A stretch of 64,000 bases of DNA from Lachnospiraceae bacterium V9D3004 (lineage in GTDB: Bacteria > Bacillota > Clostridia > Lachnospirales > Lachnospiraceae): NCBI GenBank assembly GCA_000621985.1, contig KK211381.1:251238-315237 (forward strand), written 5' to 3'. This document shows positions 1 to 8,983 of the stretch, piece after piece. Positions within the stretch are counted from its first letter, which is position 1. Every line of letters begins with the position of its first letter. The notes under the pieces were generated by a model. That model was not told the origin of the DNA. It did no database searches and saw nothing but the letters and a program-made list of their open reading frames with translations. Made by a program: the position numbers and the translations under genes.

Positions 1-271
1 AAAGGATGTGTTCGTATATCATAAGGCATATGGCGTACTGCGGGCTGATATTAATATCAAATCAAGAAGAGATATTAAGAAATACATGGAAGATATTGCA
101 TCTGGCAACTCCAGTTATCTGAATAATATTACTTCCGGTTATCATTATCATACAATAGTTGCAGAATCGGAAGAAATACTTGAACTTATTAAAGAAGAAC
201 TTGAAAAAGAAGGATTCCTCGCAAAACTTCGTGACTATGAACCTGTTAATTTCTGGGAAGATAATATATGA
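1..271 (+). CDS. niaR: NiaR-type niacin repressor, C-terminal 3H domain (partial)
   Basis: The reading frame is open from the first bases of the window, so this is the 3' end of a longer gene. The roughly 90 visible residues match the 3H domain of NiaR (YrxA), the niacin-responsive repressor of NAD-precursor uptake and synthesis genes. The recognisable parts are YHKAYGV near the left edge, the IKSRRDI segment, and SGYHYHTI, which supply the histidines that name the domain and bind metal. The DNA-binding winged-helix half lies outside the window. It is followed by the riboflavin genes after a 94-base gap. The family call is fairly secure; the target genes cannot be seen. Confidence 0.8.
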   Translation, partial: KDVFVYHKAYGVLRADINIKSRRDIKKYMEDIASGNSSYLNNITSGYHYHTIVAESEEILELIKEELEKEGFLAKLRDYEPVNFWEDNI

Positions 272-365
272 GAAATCCCAAGCGTATATAATAATACAGA
301 CATCTCACTGTGTTAAAAAATATGTGATTTATTGAATTAACTGATCTTGTAAATTGGAGATTCAT

Positions 366-1463
366 ATGAATAATACAGATATAAAACCCGAATATATGCA
401 GCGCGCAATAAAACTTGCAATAAAAGCTGTCGGTCATACTGCACCGAATCCTTATGTCGGTGCAGTTATAGTTAAAGAAGGTCGTATAATCGGTGAAGGT
501 TATCACAGAAAATACGGTGAGCTTCATGCAGAAAGAGATGCACTGTCTCGGTGCACGGAATCACCTGAAGGCGCTGATATATATGTCACATTGGAACCAT
601 GTTGTCATCATGGAAAACAGCCGCCATGTACCGAAGCAATAATTGAAGCAGGCATCAAAAGAGTCATAATCGGATCAAGAGATCCAAACCCACTTGTGTC
701 AGGGAAGGGTACAGGACGTCTCAAAGAGAATGGTATTGATGTGATTGAAGATTATATGAGAAATGAATGTGATCAGATCAATTACGTATTCTTTCACTAC
801 ATTACAACCAAAAACCCTTATGTGGTAATGAAATATGCGATGACTCTTGACGGTAAGATCGCCACACCAAAAGGCGATTCCAAATGGATAACTTCAGAAG
901 CGGCAAGGCTTAAAGTCCATGAAGACCGTAACAGATATTCTGCGATCATGGCGGGTATCGGTACGGTACTTGCCGATGATCCTGCACTGACATGCAGGAT
1001 TGAAGGAGGAGTTGATCCAATAAGGATTATATGTGATACCAATCTTCGGACACCGATTAAGTCTACAATCGTAGAATCAGCAGACACGGTTAGAACAATA
1101 ATTGCTACGGGAGTAACGGATATATCGAGATATTTACCGTATATCGATAAAGGATGCGAGATAAAATGCGTATCGACGAAAGATGGCCACATAGATCTGA
1201 TAGAACTTATGAAGAGACTCGGAAGTCTTGAGATAGACAGCATTCTCCTTGAAGGCGGCGGTACATTGAACTGGGCAGCGCTCAATGCGGGAATTGTTAA
1301 CAGAGTCCAGGCTTATATAGCGCCCAAGATCATCGGTGGCGAGAATGCCCCGACTCCGGTAAGAGGTGTCGGAATAAGGATGATGGAAAATGCCATACGG
1401 CTTAAAGACAGTCACATAATAAAAGTTGGCGATGATTATATGATCGAAGGTGAGATAAAATAA
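366..1463 (+). CDS. ribD: Bifunctional riboflavin deaminase/reductase RibD
   Basis: Converts the pyrimidine product of GTP cyclohydrolase II to 5-amino-6-ribitylaminouracil 5-phosphate in two steps of riboflavin synthesis. The N-terminal cytidine-deaminase-like domain (about 1-145) carries the zinc motif HAE (residues 54-56) with PCCHHGKQPPC (cysteines near 79 and 88). The C-terminal half is the NADPH-dependent reductase (YVVMKYAMTLDGKIAT, ILLEGGGTLNWA). At about 365 residues it has the normal family length. An in-frame TTG lies at 354, but the ATG at 366 has GGAG six bases ahead and is preferred. First of the rib genes; the next starts 1 base after its stop. Confidence 0.95.
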   Translation: MNNTDIKPEYMQRAIKLAIKAVGHTAPNPYVGAVIVKEGRIIGEGYHRKYGELHAERDALSRCTESPEGADIYVTLEPCCHHGKQPPCTEAIIEAGIKRVIIGSRDPNPLVSGKGTGRLKENGIDVIEDYMRNECDQINYVFFHYITTKNPYVVMKYAMTLDGKIATPKGDSKWITSEAARLKVHEDRNRYSAIMAGIGTVLADDPALTCRIEGGVDPIRIICDTNLRTPIKSTIVESADTVRTIIATGVTDISRYLPYIDKGCEIKCVSTKDGHIDLIELMKRLGSLEIDSILLEGGGTLNWAALNAGIVNRVQAYIAPKIIGGENAPTPVRGVGIRMMENAIRLKDSHIIKVGDDYMIEGEIK

Positions 1464-1464
1464 T

Positions 1465-2127
1465 ATGTTCACGGGAATTATTGAAGAGACAGGAAAGATA
1501 GAATCAATCAAAAAAGGTACTGATTCTGCTGTAATAAAAATATCCGCATCAAAAGTGCTGGAAGATATTCATATTGGCGACAGCATTGCCGTTAACGGGG
1601 TATGTCTTACGGTCATATCATATAACGGTACATCATTTGAAGCGGATGTGATGCATGAGACATTCAACCGTTCTTCACTTGCGACGATCAGCAAAGGGAG
1701 CCCGGTTAATCTTGAACGGGCCATGGCAGCTAACGGAAGATTCGGAGGTCATATTGTTGCAGGACATGTTGACGGAACAGGAATTATCACCGGTATTAAG
1801 GAAGATGATAATGCAGTATGGTATAAGATCAAAGCCGACGACCGCATATTAAGATATATCGTCGAAAAAGGTTCTGTTGCACTTGACGGAATAAGTCTTA
1901 CCGTAGCTAAAGTAACAGACACTGATTTTTCGGTATCAGTTATACCGCATACGGCGAAGGTTACGATACTTGGCAGGAAGAAAACCGGTGATATTATTAA
2001 TATTGAGAATGATATAATCGGAAAATATGTTGAAAAATTAATGGATTTCAACGATAATACTGATAAGGGAAGGCAGAAGGGAAATAAGATTACAGCGAAT
2101 TTTCTGGCAGAAAACGGTTTTATGTGA
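1465..2127 (+). CDS. ribE: Riboflavin synthase (alpha subunit)
   Basis: Catalyses the dismutation of two 6,7-dimethyl-8-ribityllumazine molecules to riboflavin. It shows the diagnostic start MFTGIIEETG and two homologous lumazine-binding halves; the second begins near FGGHIVAGHVDGTG (around residue 95). The 220 residues match the family, with a short charged tail. It starts one base after ribD, implying one transcript. Also called ribC in some Bacillus nomenclature. Confidence 0.95.
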   Translation: MFTGIIEETGKIESIKKGTDSAVIKISASKVLEDIHIGDSIAVNGVCLTVISYNGTSFEADVMHETFNRSSLATISKGSPVNLERAMAANGRFGGHIVAGHVDGTGIITGIKEDDNAVWYKIKADDRILRYIVEKGSVALDGISLTVAKVTDTDFSVSVIPHTAKVTILGRKKTGDIINIENDIIGKYVEKLMDFNDNTDKGRQKGNKITANFLAENGFM

Positions 2128-2196
2128 TATTATACCTTTTGATCACAATAACCGTAAAACACTTCAGTAACCCGGAATACAGGAGGATTATCTCAT

Positions 2197-3393
2197 ATGG
2201 ATTCATATAATACAATTGAAGAAGCTCTTGACGAGCTCCGTAAAGGAAGGATCATAATCGTTACGGACGATCAGGGCAGGGAAAATGAAGGCGATTTTAT
2301 ATGTGCCGCACAATATGCTACTCCTGAGAATATCAACTTCATGGCAAAGTATGCAAAAGGACTTATATGCATGCCCATGTCAGAAGAATATGTCGTAAAA
2401 TTATCGCTTCCTCAGATGGTCACACACAATACGGATAATCATGAGACAGCATTCACGGTATCTATCGATCATGTTGATACGACCACCGGAATATCGGCAG
2501 CCGAGCGTTCTTTGACGGCAATGAAATGTGCCGATGATGAATCGAGACCGCTTGACTTCAGAAGACCCGGTCATATGTTCCCGCTTCTGGCAAAGAAGAA
2601 CGGTGTGCTTGACAGACCGGGGCATACCGAAGCAACAGTTGATCTTTTAAGACTTGCAGGGCTCAAAACATGTGGAATATGCTGTGAGATAATGCGTGAG
2701 GACGGCACAATGATGCGTACTCCCGAACTTATGGAGCTTGCTGATAAGATGAATCTGAAGTTCATCACGATAGAAGCTCTTAAGAATTACCGCAAACGTA
2801 ATGAGGTGTTCATCGAACAGGTCACATGTACAAAACTCCCTACAAAATACGGTGAATTCAAAGCATACGGATATATTAATAAGTTAAACGGCGAACATCA
2901 TGTGGCTCTTGTAAAAGGAGACATAGGTGATGGAAATGATGTGCTGTGCCGTGTACATTCGGAATGCCTCACCGGTGACGCCTTCGGTTCTTTAAAATGT
3001 GACTGCGGAGAACAGCTTGCTGCCGCAATGACACAGATCAATAAGGAAGGCAGGGGAATACTTCTGTATATGCGTCAGGAAGGCCGTGGTATCGGTCTTA
3101 TCAATAAGCTAAAGGCTTATGAGTTGCAGGATAAAGGAATGGATACGCTTGATGCCAATATTGCGCTTGGATTCCCTGGTGATATGCGAGAGTATTACAT
3201 CGGAGCTCAGATATTAAGAGATCTTGGCGTAAAATCCCTGAGACTCCTTACAAATAATCCGGACAAGGTATATCAGTTGTCGGATTACGGTATGTCGATA
3301 TCAGAGAGGATTCCAATTCAGATAGATGCCACAAGTTATGATGAAGGTTATCTTAAAACGAAAAAGATCCGCATGGGACATCTGTTAGACTAA
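2197..3393 (+). CDS. ribBA: RibBA: DHBP synthase / GTP cyclohydrolase II fusion
   Basis: Supplies both branches of riboflavin synthesis. The N-terminal half (about 1-200) is 3,4-dihydroxy-2-butanone 4-phosphate synthase, with [13 protein letters not shown] near residue 25 and [11 protein letters not shown]. The C-terminal half (about 205-398) is GTP cyclohydrolase II, with the zinc cysteines in [16 protein letters not shown] and the RQEGRGIGL loop. The AGGAGG at about 2181-2186 supports the ATG. The fused form is usual in Firmicutes. The gene lies 69 bases after ribE and is followed by a 130-base AT-rich spacer before ribH. Confidence 0.96.
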   Translation: MDSYNTIEEALDELRKGRIIIVTDDQGRENEGDFICAAQYATPENINFMAKYAKGLICMPMSEEYVVKLSLPQMVTHNTDNHETAFTVSIDHVDTTTGISAAERSLTAMKCADDESRPLDFRRPGHMFPLLAKKNGVLDRPGHTEATVDLLRLAGLKTCGICCEIMREDGTMMRTPELMELADKMNLKFITIEALKNYRKRNEVFIEQVTCTKLPTKYGEFKAYGYINKLNGEHHVALVKGDIGDGNDVLCRVHSECLTGDAFGSLKCDCGEQLAAAMTQINKEGRGILLYMRQEGRGIGLINKLKAYELQDKGMDTLDANIALGFPGDMREYYIGAQILRDLGVKSLRLLTNNPDKVYQLSDYGMSISERIPIQIDATSYDEGYLKTKKIRMGHLLD

Positions 3394-3523
3394 ACTATTG
3401 GCATTACACAAATTAATATAAGCCAATTAATTAATCATAAAATTTTATTATGAATTAAAATATATGTAAAAATATATTGTATAAATATAGACATTAATTA
3501 AAAAAAACGGAGGATATATTATT

Positions 3524-3985
3524 ATGAACACAATAGAAGGAAAAGTAGTAGCATCCGGTATTAAGATTGGAATCGTTGCAGCAAGATTTAACGAATTCAT
3601 TACAAACAAACTTGTAGGCGGCGCTGTGGACGGTCTTGTAAGACACAATGTAAATGAAGATGATATCGACATTGCATGGGTGCCCGGTGCATTCGAGATA
3701 CCGCTTATAGCTTCAAAGATGGCTTCTTCAGGCAAATACGACGCAGTTATATGTGTTGGTGCCGTAATAAGAGGAAGCACAAGTCATTATGATTATGTAT
3801 GCAATGAAGTATCAAAAGGAATTGCAAGCGTATCATTATCGACAGGTATTCCTGTAATGTTCGGAGTTCTTACAACTGATACGATCGAACAGGCAATTGA
3901 ACGTGCCGGAACCAAGGCAGGCAACAAAGGTTATGACTGCGCGCTGGGTGCGATTGAAATGATCAATCTTATCAAACAGATCTAA
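3524..3985 (+). CDS. ribH: 6,7-dimethyl-8-ribityllumazine synthase
   Basis: Condenses 5-amino-6-ribitylaminouracil with dihydroxybutanone phosphate to give the substrate of RibE; the family forms icosahedral shells. Family signatures are [12 protein letters not shown] near the N-terminus, WVPGAFEIP, and [18 protein letters not shown], which contains the catalytic histidine. At 153 residues it is full length. GGAGG lies upstream of the ATG. The preceding spacer (3394-3523) is very AT-rich with weak inverted repeats and no FMN riboswitch. Confidence 0.96.
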   Translation: MNTIEGKVVASGIKIGIVAARFNEFITNKLVGGAVDGLVRHNVNEDDIDIAWVPGAFEIPLIASKMASSGKYDAVICVGAVIRGSTSHYDYVCNEVSKGIASVSLSTGIPVMFGVLTTDTIEQAIERAGTKAGNKGYDCALGAIEMINLIKQI

Positions 3986-4007
3986 TATAACATAAAATCA
4001 GTTTGAC

Positions 4008-4036
4008 TTGCCTCACTTGACAAGTTATGTTATAAT
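4008..4036 (+). promoter_or_regulatory. Promoter for pnp
   Basis: A -35 TTGCCT (4008-4013) is followed after 17 bases by TATAAT (4031-4036), preceded by TG at 4028-4029, an extended -10. It lies just after ribH and before the long pnp leader, so pnp has its own start site even if it also receives read-through. Confidence 0.7.
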
Positions 4037-4058
4037 TTAATTTGTGTGTTAATTTAAG

Positions 4059-4145
4059 CAGGAGAATGTATCCGGGACTACTTCAAAGCAGATTATGTTT
4101 TTTGACAGACCATAGTAGGTTTTGAAGTTGTTTCGGCATCTCCTG
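4059..4145 (+). promoter_or_regulatory. Long hairpin in the pnp leader
   Basis: CAGGAGA (4059-4065) pairs perfectly with TCTCCTG (4139-4145). CCG (4072-4074) pairs with CGG (4134-4136), and ACTTCAAAGC (4080-4089) pairs with 4119-4128, including one G-U. Together these make a bulged stem of about 20 pairs enclosing a 29-base loop, placed between the promoter and the pnp ribosome binding site. The E. coli pnp leader folds into a hairpin through which PNPase and RNase III control pnp; a similar autoregulatory role here is inference. Confidence 0.6.
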
Positions 4146-4175
4146 TGAATATTTTTTTAGAAAAGGAGATATATT

Positions 4176-6263
4176 ATGTACAAGTCATTTACAATGGAAC
4201 TTGCCGGCAGAACGCTTACGGTTGACGTTGGAAGAGTTGCCGCACAGGCTAACGGTGCCGCACTTATGCATTACGGCGACACAGTTGTATTATCAACAGC
4301 TACTGCATCAGAGAAGCCAAGGGACGGAATTGATTTCTTCCCGCTCAGCGTTGAATATGAAGAGAAATTATATGCAGTAGGAAAGATCCCCGGCGGATTC
4401 ATTAAGAGAGAAGGTAAAGCTTCAGAGAATGCTGTCCTTACATCACGTGTTATCGACAGACCTATGAGACCTTTATTCCCGAAGGATTATCGTAATGATG
4501 TAACACTTAACAACCTTGTTCTGTGTGTTGATCAGGATTGCAGCCCGGAACTTACAGCAATGCTTGGTTCTGCTATAGCTACTGCAATATCCGACATTCC
4601 TTTTGACGGACCTACAGCATCAACTCAGGTTGGTATGGTTGACGGAGAACTTGTATTCAACCCGACAAGCGCACAGCGTGAAGTATCGGATCTTGCACTT
4701 ACTGTTGCATCAACCCGCGAAAAAGTCATCATGATCGAAGCCGGAGCCAACGAGATACCTGAAGATAAGATGATTGAGGCAATATTTGCCGCACATGAAG
4801 TAAACCGTAAGATCATCGAATTCATTGATACGATCGTTGCCGAATGCGGTAAGGAAAAACATGAGTATATCCATATCGATACACCTGAAGATATGTATGA
4901 AGATATGGTTAATTTCATTACTCCAGAAGCAATGGAAGAAGCTGTATTCACTGATGTTAAGCAGGTTCGTGAAGAGAATATCCGTCAGATCAAGGATAAG
5001 CTTGCAGCACGTTATGAAGAGGAGCATCCTGACTGGATCGAACTCATTGACGATGCTGTATACAAATTCCAGAAAAAGACTGTTCGTAAGATGATCTTAA
5101 AGGATCACAAGCGTCCTGACGGAAGAGAGATCACAGAGATCCGTCCTCTTTCGGCAGAAATTGATGTTCTTCCGAGAACTCACGGTTCAGGTATGTTCAA
5201 GCGCGGACAGACACAGGTACTTACAATAACAACACTCGGACCTCTTGCTGAGATACAGAAGCTTGACGGTCTTGATGTTAATGAAACCACAAAGAGATAT
5301 ATGCATCATTATAATTTCCCGTCTTATTCGGTTGGTGAGACCAAGCCTTCGAGAGGACCGGGAAGAAGAGAGATCGGTCACGGAGCACTTGCTGAGAGAG
5401 CTCTTGTTCCGGTACTTCCGGATGAGCAGGAGTTCCCATATGCTATCCGTACTGTATCTGAAGTACTTGAGTCAAACGGCTCAACTTCACAGGGTAGTAT
5501 ATGTGCTTCAACATTATCACTTATGGCTGCCGGTGTCCCGATTAAGGCTCCTGTTGCAGGTATATCTGTTGGTCTTGTTACCGGCGATACCGATGATGAC
5601 TATATTATCCTTACCGACATCCAGGGCCTTGAAGACTTCTTCGGAGATATGGACTTTAAGGTTGCAGGTACTCATAAAGGTATCACGGCTATTCAGATGG
5701 ATATCAAGATCCACGGTCTTACACGTGAGATCATCGAGAAAGCAATTGCCCGTACAAAAGAGGCAAGAACATACATCATTGATGAAGTACTCACAAAAAC
5801 TATCGACAAGCCGAGAGCTGAGGTTGGACCTTATTCACCGAAGATCGTTCAGATCAAGATCGATCCTGCACAGATCGGTGAAGTTGTCGGACAGCGTGGT
5901 AAGACGATCAATGCGATCATCGACAGAACAGGTGTCAAGATTGATATCGATGAGGAAGGTTTTGTATCCGTATGCGGTACGGACAAAGCCGGTATAGAAG
6001 AAGCAGTTCGTCTTATCAATATCATTACAACAGAATTCGAAGAAGGCCAGATCTATGAAGGAACCGTTGTAAGCATTAAAGACTTCGGTGCATTTATCGA
6101 ATTTGCTCCGGGCAAAGAAGGTATGGTTCATATCTCAAAGATCGCCAACCACAGAGTAAACCATGTAGAGGACGAGCTTACACTCGGCGATAAAGTTAAA
6201 GTTGTATGCCTCGGACAGGACAGAATGGGAAGGATCAGTTTCAGTATCAAAGACGTAAAATGA
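4176..6263 (+). CDS. pnp: Polyribonucleotide nucleotidyltransferase (PNPase)
   Basis: Phosphorolytic 3'-5' exoribonuclease that degrades mRNA and can also polymerise tails. The order is: first RNase PH-like domain (about 1-140, with FIKREGKASE), helical linker, second catalytic RNase PH domain (about 315-545, with FKRGQTQVLT and the SPICASTLSLM-like core segment GSICASTLSLMAAGVPI), KH domain with the GxxG-type VGQRGKTI near 570, and a C-terminal S1 domain beginning around EGTVVSIKDFGAFIEF. At 695 residues it is full length. A perfect AAAGGAGA lies upstream. The usual rpsO neighbour is absent; pnp instead follows the rib genes. Confidence 0.98.
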   Translation: MYKSFTMELAGRTLTVDVGRVAAQANGAALMHYGDTVVLSTATASEKPRDGIDFFPLSVEYEEKLYAVGKIPGGFIKREGKASENAVLTSRVIDRPMRPLFPKDYRNDVTLNNLVLCVDQDCSPELTAMLGSAIATAISDIPFDGPTASTQVGMVDGELVFNPTSAQREVSDLALTVASTREKVIMIEAGANEIPEDKMIEAIFAAHEVNRKIIEFIDTIVAECGKEKHEYIHIDTPEDMYEDMVNFITPEAMEEAVFTDVKQVREENIRQIKDKLAARYEEEHPDWIELIDDAVYKFQKKTVRKMILKDHKRPDGREITEIRPLSAEIDVLPRTHGSGMFKRGQTQVLTITTLGPLAEIQKLDGLDVNETTKRYMHHYNFPSYSVGETKPSRGPGRREIGHGALAERALVPVLPDEQEFPYAIRTVSEVLESNGSTSQGSICASTLSLMAAGVPIKAPVAGISVGLVTGDTDDDYIILTDIQGLEDFFGDMDFKVAGTHKGITAIQMDIKIHGLTREIIEKAIARTKEARTYIIDEVLTKTIDKPRAEVGPYSPKIVQIKIDPAQIGEVVGQRGKTINAIIDRTGVKIDIDEEGFVSVCGTDKAGIEEAVRLINIITTEFEEGQIYEGTVVSIKDFGAFIEFAPGKEGMVHISKIANHRVNHVEDELTLGDKVKVVCLGQDRMGRISFSIKDVK

Positions 6264-6325
6264 TCGGAAACTGTTGAACGCATATAATTGTTTATAGTTT
6301 AATACTAATAGTATGATCATTGTAA

Positions 6326-6360
6326 GGGCATCACATTGTTAACGGTGTGGTGCTCATTAT
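6326..6360 (+). terminator. Probable terminator after pnp
   Basis: Ten base pairs (6326-6335 with 6346-6355, two G-U) enclose a 10-base loop about 60 bases after the pnp stop. Only a short, interrupted T-rich tract follows, so termination strength is uncertain. Confidence 0.5.
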
Positions 6361-6461
6361 CATATTTCGCAGGAAAACGCGTTACATTTTCGGAATAAGA
6401 CTTTATTTATATTTTAAAATATGATAAAATATATCATAATGTTTAAAAGAAGGTATATAAA

Positions 6462-8930
6462 ATGATCGGTAAGAAAAATGTTCTGTCATATATTATATGT
6501 ATTTTATATATACTGACTATGGGGTTTGTAGTTTATTTTCGTATTATATCATATGATTTTGAATCTTTTGATGATCTTAGTATGCTTGGGATCGCTTTAT
6601 GTTTTCCGTTATTTTTGATACTCGTCATGTTTCTTATCGGAAACATTATCAAAAGTATAAAAAATAAATCAAAAGAAGGATCTGATTCAACAACGGTTGC
6701 TTCCAAAGGAATTATATATATAATTCTTTTTGTAATTCTTGGTATTGCACTTCGTGTGTTATCTGTAATGTATGCTCCCGAAAGTGCGCATCTTGTTACG
6801 GAAGAAGCTTTCAACAGTGATGTGTTCAACATATATTCAGACACTGTAAATATCATATATATGAATATTGTTGGCAATGCTTACGCAGTCATATCCGTCA
6901 ATTTTGTATTCTCTGTATTATTGATGGTATTTTCATATTTGTTTGTAAGATTCGCGGCAGGAAGAACAGCCGGATTTATTACATTGATCATTATGGCTGT
7001 TTCGCCGTACGAACTTATAAGGATCAACGGTTATTCGCCTGAGATAATGAGCAATGCTTTATTAATGATCGTTCTTGCATTGTTTGCGATCTTCTACAAA
7101 AGATACTTTGAAAATGATTCAAAGAAACTCAATACATATGCAGCAATTATAATTGTTGCACTTATAAACGGATTATTCTTTGTTGTATCGCCGGCTGCTG
7201 TTATATTGGCTGTTGCCGTATTCATATTCTGGCAATTCAAAGGATTCTTAAAAGCATTCATATATCTTGCTGCAGTCATACTGGTTATAGCCGGATTCGT
7301 ATATGCAAGTTCTGAATTGTATAATAATACTTCAGTTAATAATCATCTTGACAGAATGTATTCATCATATATCAATATTGATTCTTTGGATGTGAATGAT
7401 GTGGAAGAACATTTTGAAGTCCTTCAGAGAAAGCCTGCGTTCGATTCGGATATTATGCCGGAACTGATAAATGACAGCATGGTTATTAATATAGTTGATG
7501 ATGCGTTCATCCTGTTTTTATGCCTGCTTTCGATCGTCGGTACTGTATTCATGTTCAAACGTGAACGAACGATAATTCATTTATATATGCTTTATGCAAT
7601 TATCGCCGTGCCGTTGTCTGTTATTCCTGTAATTAATGTACCATTATGGTTTACTGTATATCCATGTATGATATGTGTTGGCGGATTTGCAATATTCAAC
7701 ATGTTCAGCACCGGAAAAGCAGAAGCGGAATCATATTCGGATTATGTAATCACTACGGATATTGTACCGTTGATATTTGAAGATAAGTCTGCTGAAAGCA
7801 TTCCCGAGAATTCAGAGAATACTGATAATTTCGGTAATCCTGATAATCTACCTGAAACTATGACTTCCGAAGGTATGGCACCTGAAGAAAACGTATCCGA
7901 AGATTTTGCGACTGAAGCAACAGCAGTTGAGCAAACAGCAGTTGAGGGAACTGCTACTGCAATAGGGGAATCTGACGGATTGTCTTCCGGAGGTGATCAG
8001 CCAACCGGTGATCAGCCTCTTGAAAATGCCACACCGGACAGTACTTATGGCTTAGAATCGAACTATGTTACAACGGACAGTACTTATGGTACAGAACCCA
8101 CATACGGCACAACGGACAATTCCTACAGTACCGAACCAACATATGGTAAGCAGGATGAGCCTTACGATAACAATACAACGTACGGCACACCGGATGATAC
8201 TTATGGTACAGAACCCACATACGGTACACCTGATAATTCCTACAGAACCGAACCAACATATGGTACACAGGATGATCCTTACGATAACAATACAACGTAC
8301 GGCACACCGGATGATACTTACGGTACAGAACCGGCGTACGGTTCGCCTGATAATTCCTACGGAACCGAACCAACATATGGTACGCAGGATGATCCTTACG
8401 ATAACAATACAACGTACGGCACACCGGATGATACTTACGGTACAGAACCCGCATATGGTACACCTGACAGTTTCTACAGTACCGAATCGACAAACGACCC
8501 ACTGAATAACGATTCTGATAATATTACCGATACTAACGAAAAGCCTGTACCTGATTATATGTCTGATGATTATAATATTGAGAGTGATTATAAGTATTAC
8601 GAGGAATCGTATGAATCGACCGATAACTTATATTCCGATTCGGATCATGATGAGCCGGAAGTCAATGACCAATATACAGTTTATTCGAATGACTACAATG
8701 ACGAATATAATACAACTTCGGAAGATCCGGTGGCTGAAGATTCTCTTCCGGTAACGGAAGAACCCGAACCGTTAACTAACGAGCCTTTAGAGTACGACAA
8801 TGATGATTATGAGATATATAATGTGCTTCCAACGCCAAAGCCGATTCTTCCGGATGGTATGGATGAGAATTCATTTGTAATAAAAGATTATCAGGATTAT
8901 TCAAAATTAACCAGGAAAAAACATAGATAA
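6462..8930 (+). CDS. Polytopic membrane protein with tyrosine-rich repeat tail (GT-C-like)
   Basis: Residues 1-420 hold about ten to twelve hydrophobic segments. The stretch around LFVRFAAGRTAGFITLIIMA with SPYELIRINGYSPE resembles the membrane core of GT-C (ArnT/PMT-like) glycosyltransferases, but no catalytic motif is certain. Residues about 425-822 are hydrophilic and acidic. Within them, residues about 527-676 are a tandem repeat of 13-residue Tyr/Thr/Pro/Asp units (TYGTPDDTYGTEP type) organised as 39-residue super-repeats. The next gene makes polyprenyl-linked sugars, the usual donor for GT-C enzymes, which supports a glycosylation role by inference. The exact function is unknown. Confidence 0.65.
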   Translation: MIGKKNVLSYIICILYILTMGFVVYFRIISYDFESFDDLSMLGIALCFPLFLILVMFLIGNIIKSIKNKSKEGSDSTTVASKGIIYIILFVILGIALRVLSVMYAPESAHLVTEEAFNSDVFNIYSDTVNIIYMNIVGNAYAVISVNFVFSVLLMVFSYLFVRFAAGRTAGFITLIIMAVSPYELIRINGYSPEIMSNALLMIVLALFAIFYKRYFENDSKKLNTYAAIIIVALINGLFFVVSPAAVILAVAVFIFWQFKGFLKAFIYLAAVILVIAGFVYASSELYNNTSVNNHLDRMYSSYINIDSLDVNDVEEHFEVLQRKPAFDSDIMPELINDSMVINIVDDAFILFLCLLSIVGTVFMFKRERTIIHLYMLYAIIAVPLSVIPVINVPLWFTVYPCMICVGGFAIFNMFSTGKAEAESYSDYVITTDIVPLIFEDKSAESIPENSENTDNFGNPDNLPETMTSEGMAPEENVSEDFATEATAVEQTAVEGTATAIGESDGLSSGGDQPTGDQPLENATPDSTYGLESNYVTTDSTYGTEPTYGTTDNSYSTEPTYGKQDEPYDNNTTYGTPDDTYGTEPTYGTPDNSYRTEPTYGTQDDPYDNNTTYGTPDDTYGTEPAYGSPDNSYGTEPTYGTQDDPYDNNTTYGTPDDTYGTEPAYGTPDSFYSTESTNDPLNNDSDNITDTNEKPVPDYMSDDYNIESDYKYYEESYESTDNLYSDSDHDEPEVNDQYTVYSNDYNDEYNTTSEDPVAEDSLPVTEEPEPLTNEPLEYDNDDYEIYNVLPTPKPILPDGMDENSFVIKDYQDYSKLTRKKHR
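8043..8480 (+). repeat. 117-bp tandem repeats inside the membrane-protein gene
   Basis: The block beginning CCTTACGATAACAATACAAC recurs at 8160, 8277 and 8394, a constant 117-base period (39 codons). Partial copies lie on both sides, starting near 8043 and fading near 8480. Each period consists of three related 39-base sub-units. Copies are nearly identical at the DNA level, so the array is young or kept uniform by recombination, and copy number may vary between strains. Confidence 0.9.
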
Positions 8931-8983
8931 TCAATACAGTTTAGTAACTGCCAATAATATATCAGAATGGAGGACAATTAAAG

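Noticed and set aside
272..365. Possible FMN riboswitch before ribD
   Set aside because: Too short and lacks the conserved RFN core blocks; only AT-rich sequence and a ribosome binding site are present.
5245..5997. A 250-codon frame inside pnp
   Set aside because: Arg/Ser/Leu-rich shadow of the second PNPase catalytic domain in another frame; no ribosome site and no recognisable domain.
8065..8505. Two long frames (both strands) over the tandem repeats
   Set aside because: They arise because a 117-base period, divisible by three, keeps any stop-free frame open; no start signals, and the host frame continues through the whole gene.
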